From Lysobacteraceae bacterium (lineage in GTDB: Bacteria; Pseudomonadota; Gammaproteobacteria; Xanthomonadales; Xanthomonadaceae): a stretch of 64,000 nucleotides of DNA. Where the stretch lies: contig JAEUPQ010000011.1 in NCBI GenBank assembly GCA_016789405.1, forward strand, positions 220,226-284,225, written 5' to 3'. The notes below the pieces were generated by a model that was not told the origin of the DNA, did no database searches, and was given only the letters and a program-made list of their open reading frames with translations. Below, piece by piece: positions 63,502-64,000 of this stretch. The position numbers and the translations under genes were made by a program. Position 1 is the stretch's first letter. The number at the start of each line of letters is the position of its first letter.

Positions 63502-63555
63502 CAATTCATTCAAGCCGACGCCGCTTCGCGGCGCGGCTTAATTCAGGCGTTAGGC
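63496..63555 (+). repeat. attC recombination site 2
   Basis: 60 bases, same interior as attC 1 and 3. R'' is GTCTAAC (63496-63502), exactly complementary to the R' core GTTAGAC of the preceding attC, as expected for a cassette that inserted as a circle. R' is GTTAGGC (63549-63555). Confidence 0.95.
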
Positions 63556-63560
63556 CCCAC

Positions 63561-63815
63561 ATGGAAATTCCAACCATCGGTCCGCTGCGACAAGACCTCG
63601 CTCTAGGCGCGCGTGTCTTGGTTTCCGGTCGCTGTGCGGGCTGGCGCGAAGATTCCTTTGGGGTCATCTGCAGCGGCCCCGAGCCGGTCGAAACAGTGCA
63701 GGGCTTGGATTACTTCTATTGGGTGCAGTTTGACTCTCCTCAGCACGACCTCAGCGAGGATGGGCCGTACAGCAAGGCTCAAGTCCTGGGCCGGTGCCTT
63801 GCCCCAGCACCGTAG
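63561..63815 (+). CDS. Integron cassette gene 3, hypothetical protein
   Basis: An 84-residue protein of unknown function in the third cassette. It starts 5 bases after the attC core and ends 25 bases before the next attC. The sequence looks like a small beta-rich SH3-like or barrel domain (ALGARVLVSGRCAGWREDSFGVICSG; GLDYFYWVQFDSPQHDLSEDGPY), with two or three cysteines, but no family is claimed. No signal peptide or membrane segment. Confidence 0.75.
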   Translation: MEIPTIGPLRQDLALGARVLVSGRCAGWREDSFGVICSGPEPVETVQGLDYFYWVQFDSPQHDLSEDGPYSKAQVLGRCLAPAP

Positions 63816-63840
63816 CGCGCACTCCGGTGGGTACACTGGG

Positions 63841-63900
63841 GCCTAACAATTCATTCAAGCCGACGCCGCTTCGCGGCGCGGCTTAATTCAGGCGTTAGGC
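63841..63900 (+). repeat. attC recombination site 3
   Basis: 60 bases. R'' GCCTAAC (63841-63847) complements the R' core GTTAGGC at the end of attC 2; R' is GTTAGGC (63894-63900). Interior identical by eye to sites 1 and 2. Confidence 0.95.
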
Positions 63901-63906
63901 ACCAAA

Positions 63907-64000
63907 ATGAAGCGTGTCGCAACGATCAATACTTCTAACGGCGTTCCTCCACGCAACTGCTACTGTGATCTGTGGGAGAAAAGCCCTGAAACGCTAGAGG
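63907..64000 (+). CDS. Integron cassette gene 4, hypothetical protein (partial)
   Basis: Reading frame opening at ATG 63907, 7 bases after the attC 3 core, and still open at the window edge (31 codons). The visible start is MKRVATINTSNGVPPRNCYC. It is the beginning of a fourth cassette; the array therefore continues rightward. Nothing can be said about function. Confidence 0.6.
   Translation, partial: MKRVATINTSNGVPPRNCYCDLWEKSPETLE

Noticed and set aside
63051..63900. CRISPR array formed by the three 60-base repeats
   Set aside because: Spacings are 385 and 285 bases and contain genes; the repeats are palindromic attC sites with complementary R'' and R' boxes, not CRISPR repeats.

Overview
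This 64 kb window is chromosomal DNA from a high-GC gammaproteobacterium of the Xanthomonadales (Lysobacterales). The gene order is the main evidence. Reading left to right, clpS-clpA, nudJ-mnmA-hflD, acnB, acnA(rpfA), rpfB, rpfF, rpfC, rpfG, lysS, prfB, rpfD, recJ, rpfE, greA, carB, carA, dapB, dnaJ-dnaK-grpE-hrcA, recN, fur, bamE, ratB, ratA, smpB and ssrA follow the backbone known from Xanthomonas, including the rpf (regulation of pathogenicity factors / DSF quorum-sensing) locus. The genus cannot be fixed from sequence reading alone.

Layout. 1-5.0 kb: protein quality control (ClpA/ClpS), a Nudix hydrolase, tRNA thiolation (MnmA) and HflD. 5.0-5.8 kb: an inserted, frameshifted ATPase gene bounded on its right by a degenerate second copy of the hflD 3' end. 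6.3-12.6 kb: two aconitases flanking a VapC/AbrB-type toxin-antitoxin pair. 12.9-21.5 kb: the DSF locus (rpfB, rpfF, rpfC, rpfG), which here also carries a complete beta-ketoacyl-ACP synthase directly upstream of rpfF and a stand-alone acyl carrier protein between rpfC and rpfG, where Xanthomonas campestris has rpfH. 21.9-33.4 kb: lysS, frameshift-regulated prfB, rpfD (LytTR), an acyltransferase, a VIT/DUF2135-type secreted protein, recJ, rpfE and greA. 33.4-39.8 kb: carB and carA split by two small unrelated genes, then dapB. 39.9-49 kb: a transglutaminase-like protein, the heat-shock operon and recN. 49-52.1 kb: fur, bamE, ratAB, smpB and tmRNA.

52-62 kb is accessory and envelope-oriented: an OmpA-type lipoprotein, a lipase, a PadR/HAAS regulatory pair, an S9 peptidase, a secreted SGNH hydrolase, a proline-rich membrane protein and a large Lnt-like N-acyltransferase with an extra C-terminal region. 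From 62.47 kb to the right edge lies an array of integron gene cassettes. It has three nearly identical 60-nt attC sites, each with an R'' box that complements the core at the start of its own cassette, and four cassette genes (the last cut by the window). No integrase gene lies between the array and lnt.

The most interesting material is (i) the DSF locus with its own KAS and ACP, which suggests a dedicated acyl supply line for signal synthesis, and (ii) the cassette array. Secondary points are the two places where a housekeeping gene's 3' end is repeated downstream (hflD, acnA), the split carAB, and a possible attenuator in the carA leader. All functional statements rest on recognisable motifs, lengths and synteny; no database search was run.
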